Source: Methylopila sp. Yamaguchi
Lineage (GTDB): Bacteria; Pseudomonadota; Alphaproteobacteria; Rhizobiales; Methylopilaceae
Assembly: GCF_002897035.1 (NCBI RefSeq)
Contig: NZ_BAUX01000019.1
Location: 27,858 to 91,857, forward strand
DNA: 64,000 bases
Direction: 5' to 3'
The notes beneath the pieces are model-generated. The model searched no databases. It worked only from the letters and a program-made list of their open reading frames with translations, and was not told the origin of the DNA. Position numbers and translations under genes: made by a program. Shown here one piece after another: positions 26,611-35,805 of the stretch; position 1 is the first letter of the stretch, and every line of letters begins with the position of its first letter.

Positions 26611-28296
26611 TCACGCCGGCGGGTGCGGGATCGCGGCGGTGAGCTCGCGCGTGTAGGCGGCCTGCGGGGTCTCGAGCACCGCCTTCGCGGATCCCTGCTC
26701 GACGGCCGCGCCCTGCCGCATGACGATGACGCGGTCGCAGAGCAGCCGGACCACGTGAAGGTCGTGGCTCACGAACAGGTAGCTCATCCCGAGCCTCGCC
26801 TTGAGGTCGTCGAGCAGGTTGAGCACCACCGCCTGGACCGAGACGTCGAGCGCCGCGGTCGGCTCGTCGAGGATGACCAGCTCCGGATCGAGCGCGATGG
26901 CGCGGGCGATGCCGACGCGCGCCTTCTGGCCGCCGGACATCTGGTGCGGGAAGCGATCGAGCAGGTCGAGCGGCAGCCCGACAAGCGCCGCGAGCTCTTC
27001 GCAGCGGGCGCGGACCGCGTCGCGGCCCTCCAGCGCGCCCATGCGCATCAAGGGATCGGCGATGGCGCGCGCCGCAGTGAACCGTGGGTTCAGGCTGTCG
27101 GTCGGGTCCTGAAACACCATCTGGATGCGCCGACGATGTGGGGACGACGCGAAGCTTTTCGCCGGGATCGAGCCGATGTCGTCGGTTCCGAGCGTGATCC
27201 TCCCCGAGGTCGGATCGAGCAGCCGCATCACCATCATGGAGGTGGTGGACTTGCCGCAGCCGCTCTCCCCCACGAGGCCGAGGCTCTCGCCGCGGCGGAT
27301 TTCGAACGAGAGCCCGTCGACGGCGCGGAACGGCGCCTGGTCGCCCGCGGGCGCGCCGCGACCGAACATCTGGGCCCAGGTCTTGGAGGCGCCTTGGCGC
27401 GGGTACTCCTTCACCAGCCCCTCGACCTTGAGCAGCACGTCGCCGGTCACGGAGGCGCGCGGGTTCGCCGGCGTCGCGCTCTCCGGCGGCAGCAGGCCGC
27501 GGAGCGTCGAGCCCGGCCGCGGCGTCGCCCGCATCAGCCGCCGCGTGTAGTCGTGGGCGGGCGCGACGAAGACCTGGCGGGCAGGCGCGGTCTCGACCAC
27601 TTCGCCCTTCCTCATCACCACGACCTTGTCGCAGTAGGCGGCGGCGAGGCCGAGGTCATGGGTGATCAGGATGGTGGACATGCCGCGCGCCCGCGTCAGC
27701 TCCGTCACCAGATCCAGCACCGCCTTCTGGGTGGTGACGTCGAGGCCGGTGGTCGGTTCGTCCGCGATCAGCAGTTGCGGCCGGCAGGCGAGCGCCAGCG
27801 CGATCACGATGCGCTGGCACATGCCGCCCGACAGTTCGAACGGATAGGCGTGATAGCGCTCCTCCGGCCGCGCGATCTTGACCTGCTCCAGCATCTCGAT
27901 CGCCTTGGCCCTGGCGTCCATGGAGCCCGCCTGCGCGTGGCGGCGCAGCACGTCCTCGATCTGGCGGCCGACCTTGCGGATCGGGTTCAGCGCCATGCGT
28001 GGGTTCTGGAAGATCATCGAGATCTCGCGGCCGCGCACGTCTGTCATCTGCCGCTCGCTCGCGGCGCGGAGATCGACGCCGGAGAAGGCGACCGAGCCGT
28101 CCGCGATCCGGCCGGCGCGGTCGAGGATCCGCATCACGGCGTAGGAGGTGACGGACTTGCCTGAGCCGGACTCGCCGACGACCCCGACGGTCTCCCCGCG
28201 CCCGACCTCCAGGTCGACGCTCCTCACCGCCTGCACCACGCCGTTACGAGTGGCGAACTCGACAGTGAGGGCCTTAACGTCCAACAGAGCGGTCAT
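26611..28296 (-). CDS. Dipeptide-type ABC transporter, fused double ATPase
   Basis: A 561-residue protein joining two ABC ATPases of the Dpp/Opp type. The first half has Walker A GESGSGKS, signature LSGGMCQR and Walker B LLIADEPTTGLD; the second has GESGCGKST, MSGGQKARVG and LVILDEPTAALD. Both sets look active. In most systems these are separate D and F subunits; the fusion is common in Hyphomicrobiales. It lies 3 bases after the permease gene and 83 bases before atzF. It energises import of peptides or similar small amide or amine compounds. Confidence 0.93.
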   Translation of the reverse strand: MTALLDVKALTVEFATRNGVVQAVRSVDLEVGRGETVGVVGESGSGKSVTSYAVMRILDRAGRIADGSVAFSGVDLRAASERQMTDVRGREISMIFQNPRMALNPIRKVGRQIEDVLRRHAQAGSMDARAKAIEMLEQVKIARPEERYHAYPFELSGGMCQRIVIALALACRPQLLIADEPTTGLDVTTQKAVLDLVTELTRARGMSTILITHDLGLAAAYCDKVVVMRKGEVVETAPARQVFVAPAHDYTRRLMRATPRPGSTLRGLLPPESATPANPRASVTGDVLLKVEGLVKEYPRQGASKTWAQMFGRGAPAGDQAPFRAVDGLSFEIRRGESLGLVGESGCGKSTTSMMVMRLLDPTSGRITLGTDDIGSIPAKSFASSPHRRRIQMVFQDPTDSLNPRFTAARAIADPLMRMGALEGRDAVRARCEELAALVGLPLDLLDRFPHQMSGGQKARVGIARAIALDPELVILDEPTAALDVSVQAVVLNLLDDLKARLGMSYLFVSHDLHVVRLLCDRVIVMRQGAAVEQGSAKAVLETPQAAYTRELTAAIPHPPA

Positions 28297-28299
28297 GCC

Positions 28300-29238
28300 T
28301 CACGTCCTCCGCTGCGGGTCGATGATGTCGCGCAGGCCGTCGCCGAGCAGATTGAAGCAGAACACGGCGATCATCAGCGCGAGCCCGGGGAACAGCGCGA
28401 TCCACCACTCGCCGGAGATGATGAAGCCGGCGCCCTCGGCGACCATGATCCCCCACTCGGGGGTCGGCGGCTTCACGCCGAGGCCGATGAACGAGAGGCC
28501 GGCCGCGTTCAGGATGGCGTAGCCCATGGTCAGCGACATCTGCACCGCCATGATCGGCATGATGTTCGGCAGGATCTGCGTCATCAGGATGCGCATCTCG
28601 GAGTTGCCGGTGAGCCGGGCCGCCTGCACGAAGCCGGCGTCGCGGCGCACGTTGGCCTCCGCCCGGGCGATGCGCTGGTACAGCGGGAAATTCACGATCG
28701 CGGTGGCGATGACGATGTTGGTCACCGTGTTGCCGAGCGCCGCGACGATGCCCATGGCCAGCACGAACAGCGGGAAGGCCATGATGGTGTCGCTGACGCG
28801 GCTCATGACGCGGTCGGTCCAGCCCCCGAAGAAGCCGGCGCAGACGCCGGCGAAGCCGCCGAGCGCAAACACCAGCGCGACCGAGCAGATCGCGATCGTC
28901 AGGTCGAGCCGGGTCGCGACCAGCACGCGGGAGAAGATGTCCCGCCCGATCTGGTCGGTGCCGAACCAGTGCGCCGCGGAGGGAGGCTGCAGCGCCGCCG
29001 CGGTGTCGGAGGCGAGGGGATCGTAGGGCGCGATCCAGGGTCCGAGGATCGCGGCGAGCGCGATCACGAAGAATAGCGCGAAGGCGAAGCCGGTGACGGG
29101 GTTCGAGGTCGCGACGTAGCGGGCGTGGCCGAGGCCGGCGGCGAAGCCGGCGGCGGGCCGCGCGGGCTGTTCGATCACGGCCGGGGCGGGCTCCGGGAGC
29201 GGCTGCGGCAGCGCGGCTGAGACGTCGAGGTTGCTCAT
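28300..29238 (-). CDS. Dipeptide-type ABC transporter permease (DppC-like)
   Basis: A 312-residue inner-membrane permease with a Pro/Ala-rich cytoplasmic N-terminus, the OppC_N-type first helix (VTGFAFALFFVIALAAILGPWIAPYDP) and the BPD_transp_1 core ending LGDGLRDIIDPQRR. The phrase HWFGTDQIGRDIFSRVLVATR is a DppC/OppC hallmark. It overlaps the stop of the DppB-like gene by four bases. Confidence 0.94.
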   Translation of the reverse strand: MSNLDVSAALPQPLPEPAPAVIEQPARPAAGFAAGLGHARYVATSNPVTGFAFALFFVIALAAILGPWIAPYDPLASDTAAALQPPSAAHWFGTDQIGRDIFSRVLVATRLDLTIAICSVALVFALGGFAGVCAGFFGGWTDRVMSRVSDTIMAFPLFVLAMGIVAALGNTVTNIVIATAIVNFPLYQRIARAEANVRRDAGFVQAARLTGNSEMRILMTQILPNIMPIMAVQMSLTMGYAILNAAGLSFIGLGVKPPTPEWGIMVAEGAGFIISGEWWIALFPGLALMIAVFCFNLLGDGLRDIIDPQRRT

Positions 29239-30248
29239 GACTCCAGCCTCACGCGGGGGTCGATCAGCCCGTAGGCGAGGTCGATCAGGAGGTTGAGGGC
29301 GACGTAGAGCAGCGCCATGGCGAGCACGAAGCCCTGCACCGGCGCGTAGTCCGACTGGATCAGCGCCTCGACGGCGAAGGAGCCGACGCCCGGCCAGGCG
29401 AACACCTTCTCTACCAGGACGTTCGCGCCGAGCAGGAAGGAGAACACCATGCCGAGCGTGGTGACGACCGGCAGCATGGCGTTGCGGAAGGCGTAGGCGA
29501 CGATCACCGTGCCGGGCCGGAGGCCCGAGGCGCGGGCGGTGCGGATGAACTCCGACGACAGCACCGACAGCATCGCGGCGCGCGTCATCCGGGCGATCGG
29601 CGCCAGCGCGAACAGGGCGAGCGTCGCGGCCGGCAGCACGAGCTGCGCCGCCGCCGCCCGGAAGGTCTCGAGGTCGCCCGCGATCAGCGCGTCGATCGTA
29701 AAGAAGCCGGTGACCTTGGCGGGCTCGGTGAAGAACACGTCGAGCCGGCCGACCGGCGCCGGGGCCCAGCCGAGTTGGTAGTAGAAGACGTAAACGAACA
29801 GCAGTCCGGTGAAGAACACCGGCAGCGAGACGCCCGCGGTCGTCACCACCCGGCAGACGTGGTCGATGAGCGAGCCTTCCTTCACCGCGGCCAGGATGCC
29901 GAGCGGGATCGCGATCGCCATCGCCAGCAGCAGCGCGGTCAGGGTCAGCTCCGCCGAGGCCGGCAGCCGGGCGGCGAGCTCGGTCAGCACGGGCTGGCCG
30001 GTGGAGAGCGCCGAGCCGAGGTTGCCGGTCGCGAGGTCCTTCACATAGGCCAGGAACTGAACCGGCAGCGGCCTGTCGAGGCCGAGCGAGGCGCGGATCT
30101 GCTCGATCGAGGCCTGGTCGGCCGTCGGACCCGCGAAGTAGGCCGCCGGGTCGCCGGGCAGCACGCGGGTGAGCAGGAAGGTCACGATCACCACGCCGAC
30201 GAGCGTCGGCGCGATGGTCGCAAGGCGTCGCGCGAGCGCGCGGAGCAT
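29235..30248 (-). CDS. Dipeptide-type ABC transporter permease (DppB-like)
   Basis: A 337-residue permease with the DppB N-terminus (RRLATIAPTLVGVVIVTFLLTRVLPGDPA), about six membrane segments and the conserved C-terminal LIDLAYGLIDPRVRLE. The ATG at 30248 follows a strong AAGGAGG; the codons upstream of it in the same frame do not look like family sequence. It starts 97 bases after the binding-protein gene, with a hairpin in the gap. Confidence 0.94.
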   Translation of the reverse strand: MLRALARRLATIAPTLVGVVIVTFLLTRVLPGDPAAYFAGPTADQASIEQIRASLGLDRPLPVQFLAYVKDLATGNLGSALSTGQPVLTELAARLPASAELTLTALLLAMAIAIPLGILAAVKEGSLIDHVCRVVTTAGVSLPVFFTGLLFVYVFYYQLGWAPAPVGRLDVFFTEPAKVTGFFTIDALIAGDLETFRAAAAQLVLPAATLALFALAPIARMTRAAMLSVLSSEFIRTARASGLRPGTVIVAYAFRNAMLPVVTTLGMVFSFLLGANVLVEKVFAWPGVGSFAVEALIQSDYAPVQGFVLAMALLYVALNLLIDLAYGLIDPRVRLES

Positions 30249-30267
30249 GGCGGCCTCCTTGGCTGGA

Positions 30268-30292
30268 GCGCGCGGGCGGTCATCCGCCGCGC
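30268..30292 (-). other. Intra-operon hairpin between binding protein and permease genes
   Basis: GCGCGGGCGG and CCGCCGCGC form a GC-rich stem around TCAT in the 97-base gap. Stems in this position often protect the abundant binding-protein message from 3' decay or partly terminate transcription. No T-run follows on the minus strand. Confidence 0.4.
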
Positions 30293-30345
30293 AGGGCATG
30301 CGTTACGCTTGGGGTCACTCGAACGTCAGGCGGGCGAAGGGGGCC

Positions 30346-31968
30346 TTACGCGCCCTTGGTCAGCGTTCGGTAGTCGAGCTGGCGGTGGAACCAGTAGGCG
30401 TAGCCGCCGATCGCCTTCTGCATCGCGACGTTGAGGTGCGGCTGGAACAGCGGGATGCGCGGCGCGTCGTCGTACGCGATCGCGATCATCTTCTTGACCG
30501 AGGCCGCGTAGGTCGCGGCGTCGCCGCTCGCGGCGGCGGCGCGGGCCGCGTCCACCTCCTTGTCGAGCGCCGGGTTCTTGTAGGCCATCGTGTTGAACAC
30601 GGCGTTCTGGCCGTGATAGGCCCAGAAGAAGAAGTATTCGGGATAGTCGAGCCAGCCCGAGAAGAAGTTGATGATGAACGGCATCGACTTCTTGGCCATC
30701 TCGCCGCGCCAGTTCGCGCCCGGCACCTTGTCGAGCGCGGCCTTGATCCCGATCTGGGCGAGGCTCTCCTGCAGCAGGACGGCGAGCGGCTCGCCGACGA
30801 TTCCCTGGCCGAGGTCGAACGACAGCCTGGTCTCGAAGCCCTCGGGGAAGCCCGCCTCGGCGAGCAGCGCCTTCGCCTTGGCGACGTCGGTCGCGTAGGC
30901 GGTCGGGCGCGGCCAGGTCAGGTCGTCCGGCGTGTTGGAGGCCGCGCCGAACAGCGGCGTCGCCTCGCCGAACAGCACCGCGTCCATGATCTTCTGGTAG
31001 GGCACGGCGTAGGCGATCGCCTGCCGCACCTTCGGGTTGTCGAACGGCGGCTTGGTGACGTTCATCTCGATCGACCACATGCCGTTCGAGATCGGCGTCG
31101 AGGCGACGGCGACCTTGCCGGCCTTCTTCATCTCCGCGAAGTCCTTCGCCGGCAGGTCGAAGGAGACGTCGGCGTCGCCGCGCTCCACCAGCGCCCGGCG
31201 GTTGCCCGAGGAGGGGATGGTGCGCCAGATCACGCGCTTCAGCGCGGGCAGCGGGCCGCATTTCCAGTCGTCGTTGCGGGCGTAGACGACCTCCGTTCCC
31301 GGGGTCCACTTCGCCACCTTGAAGGCGCCGCCGCCGGCGACGTTGTTCTTGGTGAACTCGAGGCCCCAGGGGTCCTTCTCGGTCGCGTTCTTCTTCACCA
31401 GCGCCGAATTGAACACCGCCGGCACGATCACCGCGAGGTCCGGGATGGTCAGCGCGTCGGGCCGGGCGAACGTCACCCGGAAGGTGTGGTCGTCGACGGC
31501 CTCGAACTGCTCGGGCTTCAGCAGGCTGCCGGCCGCCATCTGCACCGTCGGGAAGCCGCCGACGCTGACGGCCCGGTCGAACGACCATTTGACGTCCGCC
31601 GCGGTGACGGGCGTCCCGTCGTGGAAGGTCGCGTCCTTGCGCAGCTTGAAGGTCACCCCCGTGGCGTCCACGGTCCAGCTCTCGGCGAGCTCCGGCGCGA
31701 TCACGTCCTTGTCGTAGGAGCGCGAGCCGTCCGGCAGCGTCTTCAAGCCGTAGGTGATCAGCCGGTCGTAGCAGTTCCAGGAGGCTTCGTAGCCCGGCCG
31801 GTTGGTCCCGACGCCATGGATGTCGAGGTTGTTCGGCCCGTTCTCGGAGATCAGCAGGAGGGTGTCCTGCCGGGATTGCGCGAAGGCCTGGGCCCAGGGC
31901 AGTCCCGAGCCGACGACGCCGGCGCCGAGCATCGCCGATGCGGATGAAAGGAATGCGCGACGGTCCAT
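30346..31968 (-). CDS. Dipeptide-type ABC transporter substrate-binding protein
   Basis: A 540-residue periplasmic SBP_bac_5 protein. The N-terminus MDRRAFLSSASAMLG has a twin-arginine-like pair followed by a hydrophobic stretch and an A-x-A cleavage region near residue 30 (WAQAFAQ), so export by Tat or Sec is expected. Motifs such as ELAESWTVDATGVTFKLRKDATFHDG and TPVTAADVKWSFDRA are typical of the family. It is the first gene of the importer-atzF operon. Proteins of this class bind peptides, amines, opines or nickel, so the ligand is open. Confidence 0.93.
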   Translation of the reverse strand: MDRRAFLSSASAMLGAGVVGSGLPWAQAFAQSRQDTLLLISENGPNNLDIHGVGTNRPGYEASWNCYDRLITYGLKTLPDGSRSYDKDVIAPELAESWTVDATGVTFKLRKDATFHDGTPVTAADVKWSFDRAVSVGGFPTVQMAAGSLLKPEQFEAVDDHTFRVTFARPDALTIPDLAVIVPAVFNSALVKKNATEKDPWGLEFTKNNVAGGGAFKVAKWTPGTEVVYARNDDWKCGPLPALKRVIWRTIPSSGNRRALVERGDADVSFDLPAKDFAEMKKAGKVAVASTPISNGMWSIEMNVTKPPFDNPKVRQAIAYAVPYQKIMDAVLFGEATPLFGAASNTPDDLTWPRPTAYATDVAKAKALLAEAGFPEGFETRLSFDLGQGIVGEPLAVLLQESLAQIGIKAALDKVPGANWRGEMAKKSMPFIINFFSGWLDYPEYFFFWAYHGQNAVFNTMAYKNPALDKEVDAARAAAASGDAATYAASVKKMIAIAYDDAPRIPLFQPHLNVAMQKAIGGYAYWFHRQLDYRTLTKGA

Positions 31969-32004
31969 GCCTCGTCTCCCCAAGCGATGTCTTCGCTGGA
32001 GGGA

Positions 32005-32036
32005 TATTGTATGCAATTCATCTATATTGCATGCTT
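32005..32036. promoter_or_regulatory. Candidate GntR operator pair
   Basis: In the divergent gap the dyad ATTGTATGCAAT (32006-32017) and a related half, ATTGCATGC (32026-32034), are spaced 20 bases, two helical turns. FCD-type GntR proteins commonly bind TTGTATACAA-like sites. The AT-rich patch stands out from the GC-rich surroundings and lies 38 bases upstream of the binding-protein gene start. Confidence 0.55.
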
Positions 32037-32135
32037 AAATGAGCGTCAGTCGTGCACAAAGATTCGGATGCATGCGGTTTAGGCTTGTGCGCCGGCGTGC
32101 CGCCGGGCGAGTCTGTTAGGGCAGTGGAGTTCAAG

Positions 32136-32801
32136 ATGGACATCGTCGACGACCGCACGCGCGCCGACCGCCTCGTGAGCGACGTCTCGGAAGACATTCT
32201 CAACGGGGCCTTCGCGCCGGGCGACCGGCTGGACGAGCTCTCGCTCGCCGAGCGCTACGGCGTGTCGCGCACCCCGGTCCGCGAGGCCCTGCGGCGCCTC
32301 GCCTCCAGCGGCCTCGTCGAGGTGCGCCCGCGCCGCGGGGCGATCGTGGCGCGCATCACGGCGGAGAAGCTCGCGGAGCTGTTCGGCGCCATGGCCGAGC
32401 TGGAGGCGACCTGCGCGCGGCTGTCGGCGATCGGCATGACCCCGATGGAGCGGCGCCGCCTCGAGGCGTTCTACGCCTCGATGGAGCCGCTGGTCTCGGC
32501 GGCGGACGCGGAGGGCTTCGCGGCCGCAAACCTCGTGTTCCACACCCAGATCTACGCCGGCGCGCACAACGGCCATCTGGCCGAAATCACCGCCGGCCTG
32601 CGCTCCCGGTTGCTGCCCTACCGCTGCGCGCAGTTCCGCACCCCGGGCCGGCTGCCGCGCTCCCACGCCGAGCACGGCGCCGTGGTGGCGGCGATCCTCG
32701 ACGCCGACGCCGCGGGCGCCCACGCCGCCATGCTGCGCCACGTCAGCCTGGTGGAGGACTCGTTCGAGCGGCTTGCCGCCGCAAGGGCCGTGCGGGGCTG
32801 A
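32136..32801 (+). CDS. GntR-family regulator, FCD type
   Basis: A 221-residue repressor. The winged helix-turn-helix is at about 5-75 (LAERYGVSRTPVREALRRLASSGLVEVRPRRGAIV), followed by the all-helical FCD ligand domain (FGAMAELEATCARLSA, FHTQIYAGAHN, HGAVVAAILDADAAGAHAAMLRHV) with its conserved histidines for a metal or carboxylate ligand. The ATG at 32136 has GGAG upstream and fits the family N-terminus. It is divergent from the importer-atzF operon, with candidate operators between, so it most likely represses that operon. Confidence 0.9.
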   Translation: MDIVDDRTRADRLVSDVSEDILNGAFAPGDRLDELSLAERYGVSRTPVREALRRLASSGLVEVRPRRGAIVARITAEKLAELFGAMAELEATCARLSAIGMTPMERRRLEAFYASMEPLVSAADAEGFAAANLVFHTQIYAGAHNGHLAEITAGLRSRLLPYRCAQFRTPGRLPRSHAEHGAVVAAILDADAAGAHAAMLRHVSLVEDSFERLAAARAVRG

Positions 32802-32898
32802 GGCGAGCCTGCTCGACGGCGCGGAGTCCGTCTCAGTCCGCGGTTCTGCGCCGCCTCCCCCTTTGAGCTCTTTCGGTCGGTTCCGGCGCAGTGAACCC

Positions 32899-33001
32899 CG
32901 CCGTCATGCCCGGCGGAAGCCGGGCGTCCACGACGTTCGGTAGACGTCGGACGCAACGCAAAAGTCGTGGATACCCGCGCGAAGGCGCGGGCCTGACGGC
33001 G
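32899..33001. repeat. Intergenic imperfect inverted repeat, second type
   Basis: Arms at 32899-32934 and 32964-33001 are imperfect complements of about 36 bases (CGCCGTCATGCCCGGC... facing ...GCGGGCCTGACGGCG), each itself containing a small stem. They sit between the convergent gntR and gamma-glutamyltransferase genes. The wording resembles dispersed palindromic elements common in Hyphomicrobiales. It could also end transcription from both sides. Confidence 0.6.
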
Positions 33002-33026
33002 CGATGCAATCTGACGCGAGCATGCC

Positions 33027-34649
33027 TCAGCTGACCGCCGCGTAACCGTCGCGGCGGGGATCGCTGGCGGCGGCGTAGCCCTCGACGCCGGGATCGCCCA
33101 TGCGCCAGATAAACTGACCGGCGCCGAAGTCCTGGTAGCTGTCCTCGATCACGCTCATCTCATGGCCGCGCGCCGCGAGCCCGGCGATCGTCTCCGCCCG
33201 CATGGTCGCCTCGACGTTGATGTCGAGCCCGGCGTTGAAGCGCCAGCGCGGCGCGTCGCAGGCGGCCTGCGGGTTCTGCGCGTAGTCGATCATCCGAACC
33301 AGCGTCTGCATGTGCCCCTGCGGCTGCATGTTGCCGCCCATCACGCCGAAGCTCATCACCGGCTGGCCGTCCTTGGTGAGGAAGCCGGGGATGATGGTCT
33401 GGAACGGGCGCTTGCCCGGCGCGACGACGTTCGGGCTCGCGGGATCGAGGTGGAAGCCGTGACCACGGTTCTGCAGCGACAGGCCCCATTCCGGCAGGCA
33501 GACGCCGGAGCCGAAGCCCATGAAGTTCGACTGGATGAAGCTCACCATCATGCCGCTCTCGTCGGCCGCGGTGAGGTAGATCGTGCCGCCCTTCACCGGG
33601 TTGCGCGGCGCGAAGACCTGCGCGCGGCGCGGGTCGATGAGCTTCGCGGCCTCCGCCAGATGCGCGTCGTCGAGCAGCTGCGCCGGCGTCACCCGCATGT
33701 GGGCGAGGTCGGCGACGTGGGCGTAGGTGTCGGCGAAGGCGAGCTTCATCGCCTCGATCTGCAGGTGGTTCGCGTCTACCCCGTCCGCCTCCAGCTCCGC
33801 CAGATCGAAGCGTGAGAGGATGCCCAGCGCGATCAGGGCCGCGATGCCCTGTCCGTTCGGGGGGATCTCGTGGACCGTGTAGCCGCGGTAGGTCTTGGCG
33901 ATCGGCTCCACCCATTCCGGGCGGAACGCTGCGAGGTCGGCGACCGTCATCGCTCCGCCGTGCGCCGCGGCGTGGGCCGCCATGGCCTCGGCGATCTCGC
34001 CCCGGTAGAAGGCGTCGCCCCTCGTCGCGCCAATGGCGCGCAGCGTGCGCGCCGCCCCCGGCAGCCTCACCAGTTCGCCGACCTCGGGCGCGCGGCCGCG
34101 CGGCAGAAACAGCTCGGAGAAACCGGGCGCGCCGACGAGGTCCTTCACCTTGGCCGCCGCCGCCCATTTCTGCTGCACGACGGTCGGAGCGAGGTAGCCG
34201 CGCTCCGCGATCTCGATCGCAGGCTCCAGCGTCTCCTCAAGCGGCAGCGAGCCGAAGCGTTCGCTGAGCGCGACCCAGGAGCCGACCGCGCCCGGCACGG
34301 TGACGCTGTCCCAGCCGCGCATCGGCGGCCGCGCGCGGCCCTCGCCGTACTTCGCCGCGAAGTACTCCGGCGTCCACGCCGCTGGCGCTCCGCCCGAGGC
34401 GTTGAGGCCGTGCAGCTCCTTTCCGTCCCACAGGATGCAGTAGGCGTCGGAGCCGAGGCCGTTGCTGCAGGGCTCCACGAGCGTCATCACCGCCGCCGCG
34501 GCGATCGCCGCGTCCACGGCGTTGCCGCCCTGATGCAGCATCTTCAGCCCCGCCTGCGCCCCGAGAGGATGCGAGGTGGAGACGACGTTTCGCCCGAACA
34601 CGGGCATGCGGCGTGATGGGTAGCCCGCGGTCCAGTCGAAGTGGGTCAT
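33027..34649 (-). CDS. Gamma-glutamyltransferase family protein
   Basis: A 540-residue Ntn-hydrolase proenzyme. The expected autocleavage and catalytic threonine is Thr356 in GGTIYLTAAD, preceded by a large-subunit region with GGNAVDAAIAAAAVMTLVEP. The C-terminal part has FGVMGGNMQPQGH. No signal peptide is visible, so it is probably cytoplasmic like the YwrD group rather than periplasmic Ggt. These enzymes hydrolyse gamma-glutamyl bonds of glutathione, its conjugates or other gamma-glutamyl amides. It follows the Cds1-like gene by 40 bases in the same direction, suggesting joint processing of glutathione-derived thiols. Confidence 0.9.
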   Translation of the reverse strand: MTHFDWTAGYPSRRMPVFGRNVVSTSHPLGAQAGLKMLHQGGNAVDAAIAAAAVMTLVEPCSNGLGSDAYCILWDGKELHGLNASGGAPAAWTPEYFAAKYGEGRARPPMRGWDSVTVPGAVGSWVALSERFGSLPLEETLEPAIEIAERGYLAPTVVQQKWAAAAKVKDLVGAPGFSELFLPRGRAPEVGELVRLPGAARTLRAIGATRGDAFYRGEIAEAMAAHAAAHGGAMTVADLAAFRPEWVEPIAKTYRGYTVHEIPPNGQGIAALIALGILSRFDLAELEADGVDANHLQIEAMKLAFADTYAHVADLAHMRVTPAQLLDDAHLAEAAKLIDPRRAQVFAPRNPVKGGTIYLTAADESGMMVSFIQSNFMGFGSGVCLPEWGLSLQNRGHGFHLDPASPNVVAPGKRPFQTIIPGFLTKDGQPVMSFGVMGGNMQPQGHMQTLVRMIDYAQNPQAACDAPRWRFNAGLDINVEATMRAETIAGLAARGHEMSVIEDSYQDFGAGQFIWRMGDPGVEGYAAASDPRRDGYAAVS

Positions 34650-34689
34650 GGGATCCTCGTTCCGGTCTGCGTCATCACGTCGTCCGCCC

Positions 34690-35790
34690 TCAGCCGTCCC
34701 GCCCGAAGACCGCGGCGAGGCGCGCGCGCGCGGGGGCGAGGTCGAGGCCGCGGCTGGCGATCCAGGCGTCGTCGAACAGGGTGGAGCGGTAGCGCTCCCC
34801 GCTGTCGCAGAGCAGCGTCACGATCGCGCCCTCGCGGCCCGCCGCCCGCATCTCCTCGATCAGCGTCAGGCAGGCCCAGACGTTGGTGCCCGTGGAGCCG
34901 CCGCAGGGGCGGCCGAGAATGTCGCTGACGAGCCGGGCGGCCGCCACGCTCGCGGCGTCCGGCGCGACGATCATCCGGTCGACCAGCTCCGGCACGAAGG
35001 ACGGCTCCACCATGGTGCGGCCGATGCCCTCGATCACGCTGTCGCAGCGCTCGACACGCTTCACCGAGCGTTCGGCGTAGTGGCGGTGGAACACCGAGCT
35101 CTCGGGGTCCGCCACGCAGAGCGACGTCGAAAGCTTGCGGTAGCGCAAGTAGCGCCCGATCGTCGCCGAGGTGCCGCCGGTGCCGGCGCCGCAGACGACC
35201 CAGTCCGGGACGGGGCGGTCCTCCAGCGTAAGCTGCGCGAACATCGTCTCGGCGATGTTGTTGTTGCCGCGCCAGTCCGTCGCCCGCTCGGCGTAGGTGA
35301 ACTGGTCCATGAAATGGCCGCCGATCTCGGCCGCCAGCCGGCGCGCTTCGCCGGAGACGTCGCCATGGTCGACGAGATGCGGCCGACCGCCGTGGAAGGC
35401 GATGGCCGCGATCTTCTCGGGCGAGGTCGAGCGCGGCATGACCGCGACGAAGCTGAGCCCCAGCAGACGAGCGAAGTAGGCCTCCGAGATCGCGGTCGAG
35501 CCGGAGGAGGACTCCACGATCGGCGTGTCCGGCCCGATCCAGCCGTTGCAGAGCGCATAGAGGAACAGCGATCGCGCCAGCCGGTGCTTCAGGCTGCCGG
35601 TGGGGTGGCTGGACTCGTCCTTGAGATAGAGCGCGACGCCCGGCGCCTTCGGCAGTTCGAGCCTGAGCAGATGGGTGTCGGCGGAACGGGCGCTCTCCGC
35701 CTCGAGCCGCGCGATCGCCTGCGCCACCCAGGCGCGGCGGCAGGGCTCCGAGGCGGCGGGGGCGGGGTTAGTGGCTGCGGCGGTCAGCAT
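34690..35790 (-). CDS. PLP-dependent cysteine synthase family protein, Cds1-like
   Basis: A 366-residue fold-type II PLP enzyme. The Schiff-base lysine is Lys68 in [17 protein letters not shown], a wording typical of the Cds1 (cysteine desulfhydrase) branch rather than CysK/CysM. The phosphate-binding glycine loop is [12 protein letters not shown]. The ATG at 35790 is favoured because upstream codons of the same frame run into the repeat element. Cds1 homologues release sulfide, pyruvate and ammonia from cysteine. With the gamma-glutamyltransferase next to it, breakdown of glutathione or a cysteine conjugate is a fair guess; a beta-eliminating or beta-replacing role on another amino acid is possible. 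Confidence 0.82.
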   Translation of the reverse strand: MLTAAATNPAPAASEPCRRAWVAQAIARLEAESARSADTHLLRLELPKAPGVALYLKDESSHPTGSLKHRLARSLFLYALCNGWIGPDTPIVESSSGSTAISEAYFARLLGLSFVAVMPRSTSPEKIAAIAFHGGRPHLVDHGDVSGEARRLAAEIGGHFMDQFTYAERATDWRGNNNIAETMFAQLTLEDRPVPDWVVCGAGTGGTSATIGRYLRYRKLSTSLCVADPESSVFHRHYAERSVKRVERCDSVIEGIGRTMVEPSFVPELVDRMIVAPDAASVAAARLVSDILGRPCGGSTGTNVWACLTLIEEMRAAGREGAIVTLLCDSGERYRSTLFDDAWIASRGLDLAPARARLAAVFGRDG

Positions 35791-35805
35791 GGGGTTGCGC
35801 TCCGC

